From positions 28,789,245 through 28,853,244 of the forward strand of contig CM046003.1 in NCBI GenBank assembly GCA_025175895.1: 64,000 nucleotides of DNA, in the 5' to 3' direction. This stretch comes from Wurfbainia villosa (lineage: Eukaryota; Streptophyta; Magnoliopsida; Zingiberales; Zingiberaceae). A program made the translations under genes and the position numbers. Each line of letters begins with the position of its first letter. Within the stretch, counting starts at the first letter, position 1. A model generated the notes under the pieces. It made no database searches and was not told where the DNA came from. It saw nothing but the letters and a program-made list of their open reading frames with translations. This document shows positions 26,936-39,556 of the stretch, in pieces.

Positions 26936-28244
26936 CCATTGACCACCTTCTAATGCACTCTCCTCCTTTTGCAAAATTTTCAAGAAGTCCATGTCGGATA
27001 TTGGGTCTTAAAAGATCAATATGATTTACGGTTTTGTAAAGGAAAATCGAGATGTCATCTACCGATGAAAGTCTAAATTAACTTCAAAATTGAATTCAAA
27101 ATCGAAATCTACGTTTCAAGTAGATGAATCTAGACTATTAATTTACTCAAAATCGATTATGGGTGAATGAGAAATTAATTGTTAAAGTCAGCCCAAAATA
27201 TTATTAAAGGAAGTAAGGGGAGAAATAGTCTCACATTGTAAATTTCAGAGAGGATTTACTTCCTTATATGTATTGTTGCGTTAATTGAGTTAACACAAAT
27301 AGTACAGATACTCTCATCCAATAGGCTCGCAGGTGCTCACACCTGCGAGCCCACCACCCACCACGGTCGCACGGGCGCTTTGTTGGCGCACGTACGCGTC
27401 ATCGCGAGGAGCATTGAGGAGCTTAAATTTATGCTCCAGGCGACGTGGCAATATCTACATGGCACTCGAGTGATGTGTCATGCATACATGACACTCGGTT
27501 GGACATAGAGAGAAGATTGGCTGCTGATTGGACGATCAGATGGACGCCATTGGATCGAAGAGAGTGATAGATCACAAGTGACACGATCTGGAGCATCAGA
27601 TTGACTAGATCACTGGATCCAGATCTGGCGACTGAGATCAAAGTAGGATCTGAAAGGTTACAATCCTCTAGATCTAGTGGCCGAGATTAAAAAGTTTGTT
27701 TGAAGGGTTACAACCCTCTAGATCCTATGGCTCAGATAAAACTCATCAAAGGGTACTTCACCTCTTCACCTACTATAAATAGGATCCTTAGATGATGGAA
27801 TAGACACACTCAAATTCACTCAAAAACTCAACTCAATCCAATCATTCATACCTCTCATCTTCTGCATCCAGAGTCTGAAAAATCTACGAGAAGGTTCGCC
27901 GGTCTCGGAATTTATAGTGCTACTATTCTGAGACATCGTCGTTGTATATTGGAAATGAATTGCTGCTATCCGTAAGCACCTGAGAAGAGCAATACGAAGA
28001 TAGTGTTGAACACTAGCCCCGACGATATTATATCAGCTTGCATACTCCCCAGCGGCAATCATGATCGACGCGACAAACGGTCCACCACCTCTGATCAATT
28101 TGACTTTTCATTGAACCATCAAAAGAACCACTCGAACCACCACCCTCCGCAACGCCATTTTAGCTATGATTAAATGACATTCAAATCAGTTCAAATGAGA
28201 AATAACTAGTAATTTGATGCATATTTGATGGATTGATTTAGGAC
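26936..28244 (+). repeat. Probable LTR remnant, no gene
   Basis: No long open frame. From about 27180 (TGTTAAAGTCAGCCC) the region reads like a plus-strand copia LTR. There is a good TATA box (TATAAAT, 27774-27780) preceded by GC- and purine-rich sequence and followed by a leader rich in ACTCAAAAACTC. I could not find a matching second LTR, a primer site or a target duplication, so ends are uncertain. The last 150 bp show nothing recognisable. Confidence 0.4.
27774..27780 (+). promoter_or_regulatory. TATA box in probable solo LTR
   Basis: TATAAAT followed by AGGATCC in an otherwise LTR-like block. Context only; no transcript evidence. Confidence 0.4.
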
Positions 28245-29094
28245 TAGAGCTGTCAAACGGACCGACCCGTGGCAGGGCGGGCCAACCCGTCGTAAATTTA
28301 ATATTTAGCGGAGAGGGGCAGACCGACCCGCCATCTTGGCAGGTTGAGAAATTTTCAACTCAATCCAACCTAAGGCAGGTTGCGGATTAGGCGGGCCAAT
28401 CCGCAGGCCACACAAATTTAAAAAATATATCTAAAATTACTAAGGTATTGAGGACTTGAGGCAATGATCTGTAAGATAGATGGAGTGCCATGATTAAAAA
28501 AATAAGCATTTGAAGTAATTAAAATCTTATAAATGAGATTCAATTATCGACCTACAAAGTTGAATACCGATGTTTTTTATTCCTTTCCAATGTTCTAAAA
28601 TATTCAAATCTTGATAATATGTAAATGTAAATTTTTGCTCATCCAAATAGTGATTCAGATTTTCTAGCCTGGGTAATTATTTTATTTTGATATGTCATTA
28701 TTTCCTATATTGATTAGAATAATAGTGACAAGAAAATATAAAACAATTAAAGTATAAAAATTATTATTTTTTCTTTCCTCTTAACTTATTTTATACTTTG
28801 TTGAGATGTATGTGTGATAGAAGAAGATTGTGATGGTAAAAAACTTGTCTTGTTAATATTAAAATATTGGTCAAAAAACTTATACAATTTTATTTTCAAA
28901 TGTTCCATCTTTAGACATTTCTCAACCCATGGGTCAACCCATCGACGGGCCAACCCGTCTAAACCCGCAACCTGCGTGGGTCGATCCTTTTAGGATCATC
29001 AAAATGGCGGGTTGATAAAATTTCAACCCAATCCGCTGAAATTATTTGGAGGGGTGAGCCAACCCGACGGACTTAACCCAACTTGACAACTCTA
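28245..29094. mobile_element. hAT-like non-autonomous DNA transposon
   Basis: 850 bp with terminal inverted repeats TAGAGCTGTCAA at the left and TTGACAACTCTA at the right (11 of 12 paired). GC-rich subterminal blocks (GGGCCAACCCG and relatives) at both ends flank an AT-rich centre without a transposase. This layout is common for plant hAT derivatives. An 8-bp target duplication is not evident, so the exact ends or family could be wrong. Confidence 0.6.
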
Positions 29095-29215
29095 CACATA
29101 TATAACATAAAAACACATTTCTTGAAATGAACAAAAGTACATCTCGCACCAAAGTTGTTAGAAACACGACAAGCTAGTGAGAATCATATGCCAAAACAGT
29201 ATTATCGATCGGAAG

Positions 29216-29415
29216 TGTTGGGAGTATGAGAAATACAATCAAAGTCCCACATTGGTAAGACATGGAAAAGAGCATATGCTTATAAGATAAAAAAAATATC
29301 TCCATTGGGATGAGGCTTTTTGGGTAAAGCCCAAAAACAAAACATTGAAGGCTTAGGCCCAAAGTGGACAATATCATACCATTGTGGAGATATATGGATC
29401 TTATAGGCACTAATA
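29216..29415 (+). repeat. 5' LTR of the TRIM
   Basis: 200 bp, TGTTGGGAGTATGAG to GGCACTAATA. It includes AAAGTCCCACATTGG, frequent in plant TRIM and LTR promoters. The inner end is TA where the 3' copy has CA. Confidence 0.9.
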
Positions 29416-29417
29416 AT

Positions 29418-29430
29418 TGGTATAAGAGTC
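29418..29430 (+). other. Primer binding site of the TRIM
   Basis: TGGTATAAGAGTC, a variant of the initiator-Met complement TGGTATCAGAGC, 2 bp after the 5' LTR. Confidence 0.75.
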
Positions 29431-29727
29431 ATGGTCCATGTCAGGCCATGAACCTCGAACGAAGGAAGTTGAGCTCCTATGTTTGGATCAAGAGAACCAG
29501 ACACCAAGCAGGAAGTCCAGTTGGGCGGGAGGACTGAACAATTGGTAGGAAGTCTAGTTGGGTTAGAAGGGCTGGACAACTGGCAGGAAGTCTAGCTGGG
29601 TCAGGAGGACCAGACAGTTGACAGGAAGTCCTGGTGGGTTAAGGATCGGACATCAAGCAAAGGAAGTCCTTCAATTACGGATAGGCTTGAAGGGGGCTCA
29701 ATGTGGTCCTTCGTTTGAGGGGGAGAT

Positions 29728-29925
29728 TGTTGGGAGTATGAGGAATACAATCAAAGTCCCACATTGGTAAAACATGAAAAAGATCATGTACTTATAAGAT
29801 AAAAAAATATCTCCATTGGGATGAGCCCTTTTGGGTAAAGCCCAAAAATAAAACCATTAGGGCCTAGGCCCAAAGTGGATAATATCATACCATTTTGGAG
29901 ATATATAGATCTATAGGCACTAACA
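29728..29925 (+). repeat. 3' LTR of the TRIM
   Basis: 198 bp copy of the left LTR with about a dozen differences, ending GGCACTAACA directly before GGAAG. Confidence 0.9.
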
Positions 29926-29930
29926 GGAAG

Positions 29931-32470
29931 GAAACTTAGGATTGTCAGAATCTGAACCAACAATTCTCTGAGGGATGCAAAGGACCGATAATAGCACGAG
30001 AAGGGGGGGGAGGGGTTTAAATGATAGATTAACGCAACGGAAAACAACACAACAAAAGAAAACAAACACGAATCAAAAACATGGAAATCACAACTAAATT
30101 GACGTAGCCAAAAATAAAGCGAAAACATGGGGAACATGACAAGAATCGCAGCACAGGAAAAGGAAAAACACTAAGACACAGTCAATTTTTTTACTTGGTT
30201 CACAGCTCTCTCCTAGAGCTGCTAGTCTAAAGCCTACCTCTATCTTTTCTCCCTTTTTGAAGATGAACTTCAAAGGTGGAAAAACCTCTTAATGGTTTAC
30301 AAATTACAGATTCTTAATATATGAAATATGCACAGGAATCTAAATTATATGAAACAACATAAGCAACAAAAACTTTACAGTGACACTGATGATCTTGATC
30401 CAGTCGACCTTCATCCTTGTTGTGGTCAGAGCAGCCACACGAATCGTTGTGCTGAGCAGAAGGCGACATAGCTTTTCAGAGGTCAGATGGAAGCAAAGGA
30501 GCTGTAATCTTTTATCATGGTGAAAGCTTCCAAGAGCAGAGCATAGGATTCGTCAAGCACAAAGGAAGAAAAAGAGCGCAGATTTTCCAAGTGTGATCGT
30601 TTGACCAGCCGCAAGAGAATGGCGCAGCTTTCCTCAGGCGATCAATTGACCACGGGCAAGAAGTGTTGTCTATCAAATTGTCGAAAAACACCAGAGCAAG
30701 ACCGTTGTATCCGTTTGTTTTGTGAGAGATGTCGCAGCTAGCAAAACAGAGCCAATTTTGTTTCTGCACAAACCCTAATCCCATGATCCTTGCTCTAATC
30801 TCCAATCAACTTCCACGCCATTACAGAAGCTTGGAAAGTGTCCACGAACCAAAGTATTTGGTCATCCATTCAAGAAGAAACCTATAAAAATCAAATACGT
30901 GAAAGAACAGATAAAATTTCCTCGCCAGAAATCACGAACTCGTTTCCCACCAGTCGAGGCACCAGTCAAACACGCCTTGCATCTGTGCATTTCTGCTAAG
31001 GGCTAGTCAAGGTGTCGCCTCGATTGCATAGGTCAAAACACAGGTTTGATCTCCTGCAATCGAGGTGTCAGTTGAGTTGGCCTCGCTTCTGTCCGTAACT
31101 GCCCAGGACCAGTCGAGGCGCCACCTCAACTGCACCAGTCGAACCCGTTAAGATTCACAAATTTGTCCTGCCTCAGTCGAGGCATTGGGTGAGTGCAACT
31201 TGCATCTGTATCATTCATATCAGGATCAGTCGAGGTGCCGACTCGACTGTGGCTTGTCCTGCAATAGTCGAGCTTCGACTCTCATGGCTGACCACTGCGC
31301 AAGACCAGTCAAGGTGCCGCCTCCACTGCTCCGGAGCAGTCGAGGTGCCAACTCGACTGTACCTGGTTGAGGACAAGTTTCTCTACCTGATGAATGCAGT
31401 AAGGGCAATAATTGAGGTGTCAACTCATTGTTGTCCTTAAGACCCATTGTTTCAGTCAGTTCTAAGACTGAAACACGCCTAGTAAAGACTCTACCCCGAG
31501 ACCCTTTACTTACCAAGACTCCGACCATCATCTATTCTTGGACTTTTCACCTTTCCACTCCCGCAAGGAATTTCTCTACTGCCAAGGAATTAATCATCTT
31601 GGACTTTTCACCTTACAACCCTGCAAGGAATTTCCAACTGCCAAGGAATTAACCATCTTGGACTTTTCACCAAACCTTTGTCAAACACCAAAGCATAACT
31701 TGGAGTTTTCAGCTCCAACAGTGCTTAGCAGAAGGCGACATATCTTTTTAGAGGTCAGATGGAAGCAGAGGAGCTGTAATCTTTTATCGCGGTGAAAGCT
31801 TCCAAGAGCAGAGCATTGGATTCGTCAAGCACAGAGGAAGAAGAAGAGCGCAGATTTTCCAAGTGTGATCGTTTGACCAGCCGCAAGAGAATGGCACAAC
31901 TTTTCTCAGGTGAGCAATCGACCACGGGAAAGAAGTGTTGTCTATCAAATCGTCGGAAAACACCAGAGCAAGACCATTGTATCCATTTGTTATGCGAGAG
32001 ATGTCACAGCCAGCAAAATAGAGCCAGTTTTGTTTCTGCACAAACCCTAATCCCATGATCCTTTCTCCAATCTCCAATCAACTTCGTCCGCACCATTATA
32101 GAAGCTTGGAAAGTGTCCACGAACCAAAGTATTTGGTCATCCATTCGAGAGGAAACTTGTAAAAATTAGACACGCGGAAGAATAGATAAAATTTCCTCGC
32201 CAGAAACGCAAACTCGTTTCCCACCAGTCGAGGCACCAGTCAAGCGCGCCTTGCATTTGTGTGTTTCTACGAAGAGCTAGTTGAGGCTTCGCCTTGATTG
32301 CATAGGTCGAAACATAGGTTTGATCTCCTGTAGTTGAGGTGTCAGTTGAGTTGGCCTCACTTTTGTCTGCAACTTCCCATGACTAGTCTAGGCGCCACCT
32401 CGACTTCACCAGTTGAACCTGTTAAGGTTCACAAATCTGTCCTACCTCAGTTGAGGCGTTGGGTGAGTGT
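29931..32470 (-). repeat. Block F: LTR-like sequence, partly duplicated
   Basis: The left part (GGGGTTTAAATGATAG, TTAACGCAACGGAA, CTTGGTTCACAGCT) resembles the transcribed LTR part of the TRG elements, in the same orientation. About 30449-31195 and 31722-32465 are two copies of one stretch, joined after TTCAGCTCCAACA (near 31721), which looks like an LTR end. Several inverted repeats CAGTCGAG...CTCGACTG occur at 31110-31132, 31227-31249 and 31337-31359. No long gene-like frame. Element D is inserted in the second copy at 32471. Confidence 0.6.
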
Positions 32471-34712
32471 TGTTAGTAATATATGAGAGGTATCCTAAGG
32501 CAATCACCTTATGTTTGAATCATTTATATGATAAATGAAGATTCACTATTTGAGTATACATGTTTTCATGTATTTGATTAGATCTTAAACTCATTTATTG
32601 AATGTCCACGATACGATTCACAGCATGAGAGAATTTGTGATTGGATCACAACTAGTGAGTATCTCTACATGTGTAATTGTGATATATTGGAATTATCCCT
32701 AGTCGATGAATTGATGGATTTGGACACCATCAATTCTGTCGAGACTAACACGAGGTATACTCCTTGGTGTATCCAAGCAGCTGATTCTCACTGGTTGGAG
32801 ACATTGTTATGTCCGGAGTTAATCGTGGATGCTAATTATGATAACTAGTTCATTGGAGTGACCAGCTGTAAAACTTCATATGGTTCTATGTATATATAGA
32901 TATGTCAATGAAGTTCTTACTGCAGCTTAAGTGCGATGTTCCTTTGACTTGCGGTATTCAAGTCATCTTGGTCATGAAGACTTATGTTTTGACATCTTAA
33001 GCAAGCATCTCTGAGGAGATGTGGACTCGGGATGATTGGGCATAAGTCGAAGTGATCAAAAGGGTTTGAATAGTCTATAAAGGATTCACCACTCCTTGCG
33101 AGGAGATGTATACCCATGGCCTCTCGACGGATTGTTACTAAAGTCTTTGGCCAATGCATTACATGTTTAGAGTAAGGTACTCTTGAATACATGTGCAGTA
33201 ATTAAAATCCATAGGACGAGAAAATGATACTTAGGCTAGTTGTGACATAGTCAACCTAGTGGGGACTGACACTATAGACCACGTCCTGAACCAAGTGGGT
33301 ATAAGATGAGTGAAAGGAATGGGACATGATTCATTGTAGTTGCTGAAGGGTTTCAGAAATAGTTCTGGATCAACCATTGATCTTTTCGGTTAATTGGGGA
33401 TCATGATATATTACTAGGTGTCACTCATGATCGTTCTATAATTAATGGTTAATTATAGACGACCAACATAAACCGAGAACCTATTTGATAACACGTACAA
33501 CGAGCATAATCCAAAGGATTTAAAATGAGCTTGAGAATGAGATTCTCAGACCGAGAGAAACTAGGTTTGGTTGGACCAAACAAGGATCGAGCATGAAATC
33601 ATTTCAGTCACAATGGAAGCGTGGATGGGCCGTGTCTTATGAAGACATGATGGATGAACCAAATTGGTTTGGTTCTAATCCAATGGTGAAGAATAAAGCA
33701 AAGGGGTTTGGTTTGTTTTAAATGAATGAGCCAAAGTTGGTTCGGTTCGTTTTAACTTAAAATAGACCAACGCGGTTTGGTTTATTTTAACTTAAGTTAT
33801 TGGAGCGGGTTAATGGGTTTTGGTTATGAACCAATAACCGCTAGGAGATGGTTTCTTGATGGTTAAGAAACATGCGCTCTATAAAAGCGCGGTTAGAGAT
33901 TGGAGAGCCCTAAGGGTTTTGGTATTTTTGGAAAATCTTTTCCTCTCCTCCTCTTCTCCTCTTCTCGCTGACGCCCAACTTCTTGCCGCCGCCCACCACC
34001 GCCCAAGATCCACTAGTTGGCGTTCAACAGCTGTCGTCCTCCCCACTTGCCGACATCTAGCTCCTGCCGGAGGAGCTCCGGTGATCTTCCTTGGCTCTGG
34101 CGACAAGGTGAGCACCTCCTTATTTGGTCGACGCAAGTTCTCCACCAAAAATGTCTAGTTTTCTGGACAACTTGTTTCCTTCATGTCGGAGCATCATTTG
34201 GAGCTCCGATAGTGGCTACCTTGCTAGGGATTCGATCTCCGGTAATCCTAATAGGTGGAGGACGAAGGATTCGTTAAATGATTAACGAATACCTCTCCGG
34301 AGAAGTGAGTTTTGGGGACTCATTTTTGAATCCGAATTTTGATTCGGATTGTGATCTTCTCTCGATCACATCATCTTCGACACGAGGCTAGTGACTCATA
34401 AGAATACGAGGCTCATGACTTTGTGAAGTCATCCCGACGATACTCGGCGTGGATACGGATAGAGGAAATTTTAGCGAGAGTCGCTCTGGTTGATGTCTTT
34501 CCCACTACACGTGATACGTCAGGTATATGTAGAGTAAGTTTCTTTTATTGCAAAATTTGAAACTATGATTATGTCTACACATGTTGTACTATGCATGCGT
34601 GTGGTGTGTGTGTTATAATAAATTAGATTTATTGCTTTTTATTTCTTCTGCTGCGCACATGTTTATGAAACATGTTCGAACATACACTCGCCGCGGTAAC
34701 GAAAACTCAACA
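32471..34712 (+). repeat. 5' LTR of element D
   Basis: 2242 bp from TGTTAGTAATATATGAG to AAAACTCAACA. The TATA box is at 33880-33886. A strong inverted repeat (arms AATCCGAA and TTCGGATT, 34329-34350) sits in the transcribed part. The Ser/Pro-rich open frames at 33856-34277 are LTR sequence, not genes. Confidence 0.8.
33880..33886 (+). promoter_or_regulatory. TATA box of element D
   Basis: TATAAAA set between GCGCT and AGCGC, which can pair. It lies 830 bp before the LTR end. Confidence 0.6.
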
Positions 34713-34713
34713 G

Positions 34714-34725
34714 TGGTATCAGAGC
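34714..34725 (+). other. Primer binding site of element D
   Basis: TGGTATCAGAGC, one base after the 5' LTR. Confidence 0.9.
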
Positions 34726-36009
34726 CCAAGTTGTGTTTCGACATAATCATAAAATTATTTTGTGATAGTCGTAATTGTATTTATGGAAATTTTCTACTTT
34801 TGGAAAGTTAGAAGTATTTATGAAAATTTTCTAATTTTGGAAAGTCTAGAAGTATTTATGGAAATCTTCTACTTTTGGAAAGTTAGAAGTATTTATGGAA
34901 ATTAACATTTTCTATAAATAAAATATTTGATTAGATTTGGAAATTTGTTTCCTAATTTAATCATGATTTGATTTGGGAATCAAATCTTAAATATATTTTA
35001 TTTCCATAAATAGTTTTTACAATTTAGGAAATTTATTTTCTAAATTAAATTTGACTTTCCTTAATCAACACTTTCCATAAATAAAATATGTGATTAAATT
35101 TGGAAATTTATTTCCTAATTTAATCATGATTTGATTTGGAGAATCAAATCTCAAACATATTTTATTTCCATAAATAGTTATGACATATAAGAAAATTTTT
35201 GTACATGTCATAATTGTATGTCATGTAATTGCATTAGATGCATATCATTATGTCATGCGTATCGTGACATGTAGATGTATGTCATGTATGTCATGTCATG
35301 TAGATAATAGTTATTTGCATGCAAAGAGGATGAGACATAAAACTCTTACTCAATATTAAAGCCTACACGTTCCATTAATATGGTTAGAACCAGAGTTCTA
35401 TTTCCTGTTTGGGTTGTTGGACTCTCTCCAAGCCCGGCTCGAACCTGAACATGTTCAAACCATGAAATAGTTTAATACTAATATGGTAAGAGTCAGAGGT
35501 CAATCGTTAGTTTTGATTGTTGGACTCTCTCTAAGCCGAGCTAATTGGTTGAATGCGCTCTAACCATATTAAAACTATTTCTCGATTAATTGGTTGACTT
35601 TAACCGGGAGCAATGGCTTGTTGAACTCTCTCCAAGGTTGATGTGAAGGGAGGTGAAGTTGGGTGCTATGCATATGATGCATACTTGTTAATGAGTTAAC
35701 AACCCGATGTATGTGTGAACATTCAATTAGTTGATAGTATATTGTGATAGTTGCATATATGTGATATACAATCGGTATATTTGATACCTACCATCGTAGC
35801 TATGAATGACTTGTTGGACTCTCTCCAAGGTTGTTCATATCTATATTGGATATCATCCCATTCGGAGATGAACCTACGATCTCCCGAAGTGATTTTAGGG
35901 TTTTAAAATTCGAAAAATGAATGGAATTTATAAATTTATGTTGATGCATTTTAAAATCATTTTCTCATATATGTTTGATTTGTATTTCTAAGTTAATTGA
36001 TTGATCATG
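34726..36009 (+). other. Leader of element D with nested repeats
   Basis: 1.3 kb without a gene. It contains a 37-38-bp tandem repeat (34777-34905), a duplicated block of about 100 bp (34908-35015 and 35071-35177) and four copies of TTGTTGGACTCTCTCCAAG or close variants (about 35414, 35516, 35618, 35811). Confidence 0.8.
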
Positions 36010-37048
36010 ATGTCTTTGAATTTGCACTCTATTTTGGATTCAAATAAATTGATTGGGTCGAACTTCTTGGATTGACTTTTGGATTCAACCTAAGAATTGT
36101 TCTCAAGGTTGAAAAGCTTGTGAATGTCCTCGAAGCGCCTCTTCTCGCCCATCCTAGTGACAATGCAACTCCGAACTAATTGTTGGCCTATCAGAAACAT
36201 GTGACTGATTCTGAAATGGCGAGTTGCATCATGCTAGCCGAGATGGTACCTGAGCTGCAGAAGCAGCATGAGCATATGGATGCTCATACCATAGTCTTTC
36301 ATCTTTATGAGTTGTTTGATGAGCAAGTGAGATTCGAAAGGTTCGAAGTCTCCAAGTTCCTCTTCACCTCTGAGATGCAAGAAGGTTCATCTGTGGTACT
36401 GCTCAACATGCTGAAGACTGTGGAGTCTTCTGTGAAGCATGAGCAGGGGACGGTGTTGTTAGTTGATTCCTCGAAGAAAGGTTCTAAGAGGAAGTCAAAG
36501 GAACAACAGAAGGGGAAGAAAAAGTCTAAGAAGGCAGAAACAGCACAAAAGGGCACTTGCCATTATTGTGGCAAGGAAGGCCATTGGCGAAGAAATTGCA
36601 AGATTTATCTTGAGTCCGTGAAGAAGAATAAGACATCGGATGCCCCATCTTCTTCAGATATCTTCGTTATTGATTGTCATTCTATTTCCTCAAACACTTG
36701 GGTATTGGATACTGGGTGTGGCTCACATATATGTAATGGCATACATGGGCTAAGGAATAGAAGAAGACTCGTCAAGGGAGAGTCAAATTTACGTGTTGGG
36801 AATGGAGCAAAGGTTGCTGCACTCGCCATCGGAACGTATTTGTTGAGACTCCCTATAGGACTTGTCTTAGAACTGGACAATTGCTTTTATGTTCCTTTGA
36901 TGATAAAGAACATCATTTCTATTTCTTGTTTAAATAGAAATGAGTACAATTTAACTTTTAGTAACAATTATTTTTACATAACTTTGAATGACATTCTTTA
37001 TGGGGATGGAACTTTAAGCAATGGTATTTATACGTTGGACGTATTTAT
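36010..37048 (+). pseudogene. Element D gag and protease, broken
   Basis: Copia gag beginning near 36010 (MSLNLHSILDSNKLIGSNFL), stopped at 36073-36075 where relatives have Trp (TGA for TGG) and again soon after. It is then open from 36180. The open part shows YELFDEQVRFERFE (gag), a Lys-rich stretch, the knuckle CHYCGKEGHWRRNC and the aspartic protease site in WVLDTGCGSHIC, followed by the region that leads into GAG-pre-integrase. The frame ends at a 17-bp tandem duplication (37027-37043) and the TRG-2 insertion. The apparent continuation to 37097 is LTR sequence of TRG-2. Confidence 0.85.
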
Positions 37049-38281
37049 TGTTGGATCGATGTGTAGTTGTGGTGGCCGGCTAGAGGGGGGTGAATAGCTT
37101 TCGATCAATGGATAACGGAATTTGCTCGTCTGCAAAAGATTAGCGCAACTGAAACAACAAGACAAGCAAATAAACAATAAAGAAGAATACAAACAACGTT
37201 AACAAGATAGTATAACGTGGTTCACGGCTACGCCGCTAATCCACGGTCCCCGATTCATCCTCGGTGAATCACTCCGCCAAAACCAATCCACTAATGGTCT
37301 CTCCTTTGCACCAAGCTAGGTGGAGGTAACCTTTACAATCAAGATCACTCTTCTTACAATAAGAATGAAGTAAAAGCAAGTAAGAAGAGTGAGAAGACGT
37401 TTATGGCACTTTGGGAGAAGATTAGAGTTGAAGCATTAGCCCCCTAAAGCCCCATACCCTTCCTTTTTATAGAGGAAGAGGGTTTCTTCCTGTTAACACA
37501 GGAGCAGTCGACTGATGACCCCGATCAGTTGACTGGTCTTGTAGTCGTTGCCCAATAACGGCTGCTTTCCACGTTGGATTTCATCCAACGGCACATGCAT
37601 CAGTCGACTAATCCAACCATCAATCGACTGATGAACCATCAGTCGAGTGCTCACGAGCTCGACTCCATTCTGTGCCCGTGCACAGTGCTATCAATCGACT
37701 GCTGCTCATGAGTAGTCGACTGATCAAGCCATCACCGCGCCATGTCTTCGCTGATCGATCAACTTGATTCACTCCTTAAACCACCGATCGAACCATCGAC
37801 AGGCGATCACGCCATGACATGGCAGTCGACTAGTGTCGAGAAAACTCATCCGACACTTGGCCAAATGGCCAAGTTTCACCTAAGAGCTACTACCCCTTCC
37901 CGGGTTACATTCGCTCACTCTCATCCCTCGGAGTCCCTCGCCTTTGAAGTTATCTTCGTCCGGCCACGTCCCTCGGATGCGCCAAGCGCACGGCTCTGCA
38001 GCGCCATCCTTCGCATCTTGCCCTGAAGTCTACTTCCTCTGGCTTCACTCCAAGCTCCTCGTCCGGCGGTCCCTCTGATGCTCCAAGCGCACGGTTTCCA
38101 CAAAGCCATCCTTCACTGACTCAAGGACCGAGTCATGAGAGGTGAAACTCTCCAAGGCTCCATGTGCGAATTACTAAGCCCTGCAAGACTCCAACGCACA
38201 TATCAAATCATAATAACAAACTAACTTAAACCCTTTGCCACACACATCAAAACCTTATCATGGCAAGAGATTGCCCTAACA
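37049..38281 (-). repeat. 3' LTR of TRG-2
   Basis: 1233 bp, TGTTGGATCGATGTG to GATTGCCCTAACA. TATA motif 37464-37471. In the stretch 37720-37830 it has CACCGCGCC and GATCGATC-like sequence where the right LTR has CAGTCGACTG. Confidence 0.92.
37216..37245 (-). other. Layered hairpin I of TRG-2
   Basis: Outer arms CGTGG/CCACG, inner stem CGGC-TAC-GCCG, as in TRG-1. Also present in the right LTR near 41502-41531. Confidence 0.65.
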
Positions 38282-39073
38282 ATCTCCCCCTTTTTGATGT
38301 GTGGCAATCCGTTTAAGTTAGGTAAAAACATTTGATAGAAATTTATAAGGTAAGAAAGCATGTAAACATAAACATGATATAGCAACATGCAACTCCCCCT
38401 TAATCCATGAAACTCCCCATACATATTTCTCCCCCTATCATAATTTACTTAAACATAATCATTTCTCCCCCTTTGACACCATTAAAAAGATCAATACTAA
38501 GTTATAAACTCATTGCATCAAGTCTAATAGAAGGAAAATACCAAAAATTGGTTTAAAAACTGAATTCAGCCTTTACAGTTCTAATTTTCAGACCACCAGT
38601 CGACTGGTTCAGACTACCAGTCGATTGGCACATGGTTTTCAGGAATTTTTGATTTTCGGACCGAAATTCAGAAATGCATTAAAAATTCCAAAAGATTCGA
38701 AAACTCATGAAATTTTTGGAACATATTTCTTGTAAGTATATCTATCAATGAAAAATAGTTTTTCATGAAAAATCATTGTATTTTCAGAGATTTGCCAAAA
38801 ATCCAAGAGCTTTAAAAACCACTAGGTTTTTAAGCATGTTAGTATCCATTTTAACACCTAGTTTTGCTTTGGATTGTTTCAAAACATGAACACATAGATT
38901 TTAAAGTAAGAAATTGTTTTGAAAACATATGAAATATCCAACCATGATCTTTGGGCAATATGTCTATGAATTAAACATAAGCCTTCCCCATGATTGGTCT
39001 ATTATTCCTATTTTGATACCTTAAATGACCATCTAAATGCCATAGGCATTAGTGGACATTTGTATCATCCTAA

Positions 39074-39127
39074 CATCTCACTCATGCTAAGTTTTCAATC
39101 AAGGTAGCCTATAGTGAGTGTGAGATG
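39074..39127 (-). other. Inverted repeat III of TRG-2
   Basis: Arms CATCTCAC and GTGAGATG, 8 pairs, at the same place as in the other TRG elements. Confidence 0.65.
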
Positions 39128-39499
39128 CATCCTAGAGGTATTTGTATATACTTAACCATTATATTCATGTAATTCTATCAAGGTTAAGTATCATCCTAAC
39201 AATCCTCATGAACATAAAGACATATATGTATGAATTTCACATTATGATCATGAAACACATGTATTCATCAAATAATAATCATGCATTAGATATTATATCA
39301 TGATAAAGAGCAAAGTATCACTTAAGACATGATTTAAACCCTATTTCTCATAATTATGTGCCAAATATCAAGATCATAAATCATGATTGCAAACATACAT
39401 AGCAATTTCATTAAATATCATGATTTAAGCATTATTATCTATTTTTGGGCACATTATCATCACCCAACACTATTTCAAAAATGTTGTCCCGTCATCCTA

Positions 39500-39542
39500 A
39501 GTCAACCAAATTATGATATAGGTCAAGTCCATATGGTTGACT
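39500..39542 (-). other. Inverted repeat II of TRG-2
   Basis: Arms AGTCAACCA and TGGTTGACT, 9 pairs, directly after the gag stop. Confidence 0.65.
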
Positions 39543-39556
39543 ATCCTAGGGTTTTT

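Larger units (their letters stand above)
29216..29925 (+). mobile_element. TRIM retrotransposon, complete
   Basis: 710-bp terminal-repeat retrotransposon in miniature. LTRs 29216-29415 and 29728-29925, primer site 29418-29430, polypurine tract 29717-29727 (GAGGGGGAGAT), and target duplication GGAAG at 29211-29215 and 29926-29930. The 312-bp interior has no gene. It has to be moved by the enzymes of another LTR element. Confidence 0.93.
38282..39556 (-). other. TRG-2 3' non-coding region
   Basis: Polypurine tract followed by 1.27 kb of AT-rich sequence similar to TRG-1. No gene. Inverted repeats at 39074-39127 (CATCTCAC/GTGAGATG) and 39500-39542 (AGTCAACCA/TGGTTGACT). It also holds two CAGTCGAC-like sites near 38598. 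Confidence 0.8.

Noticed and set aside
30515..32077. Two related 96-97-codon minus-strand frames
   Set aside because: They are the two copies of the duplicated LTR-like block F. No known domain, no evidence of constraint, so a repeat explanation is simpler.
32917..33192. 91-codon minus-strand frame
   Set aside because: Inside the element D LTR, opposite to its direction, with no domain.
33856..34277. Open frames that could be a small host gene
   Set aside because: They begin at the TATA region of the element D LTR and end before the LTR terminus, so this is the transcribed leader of the retrotransposon.
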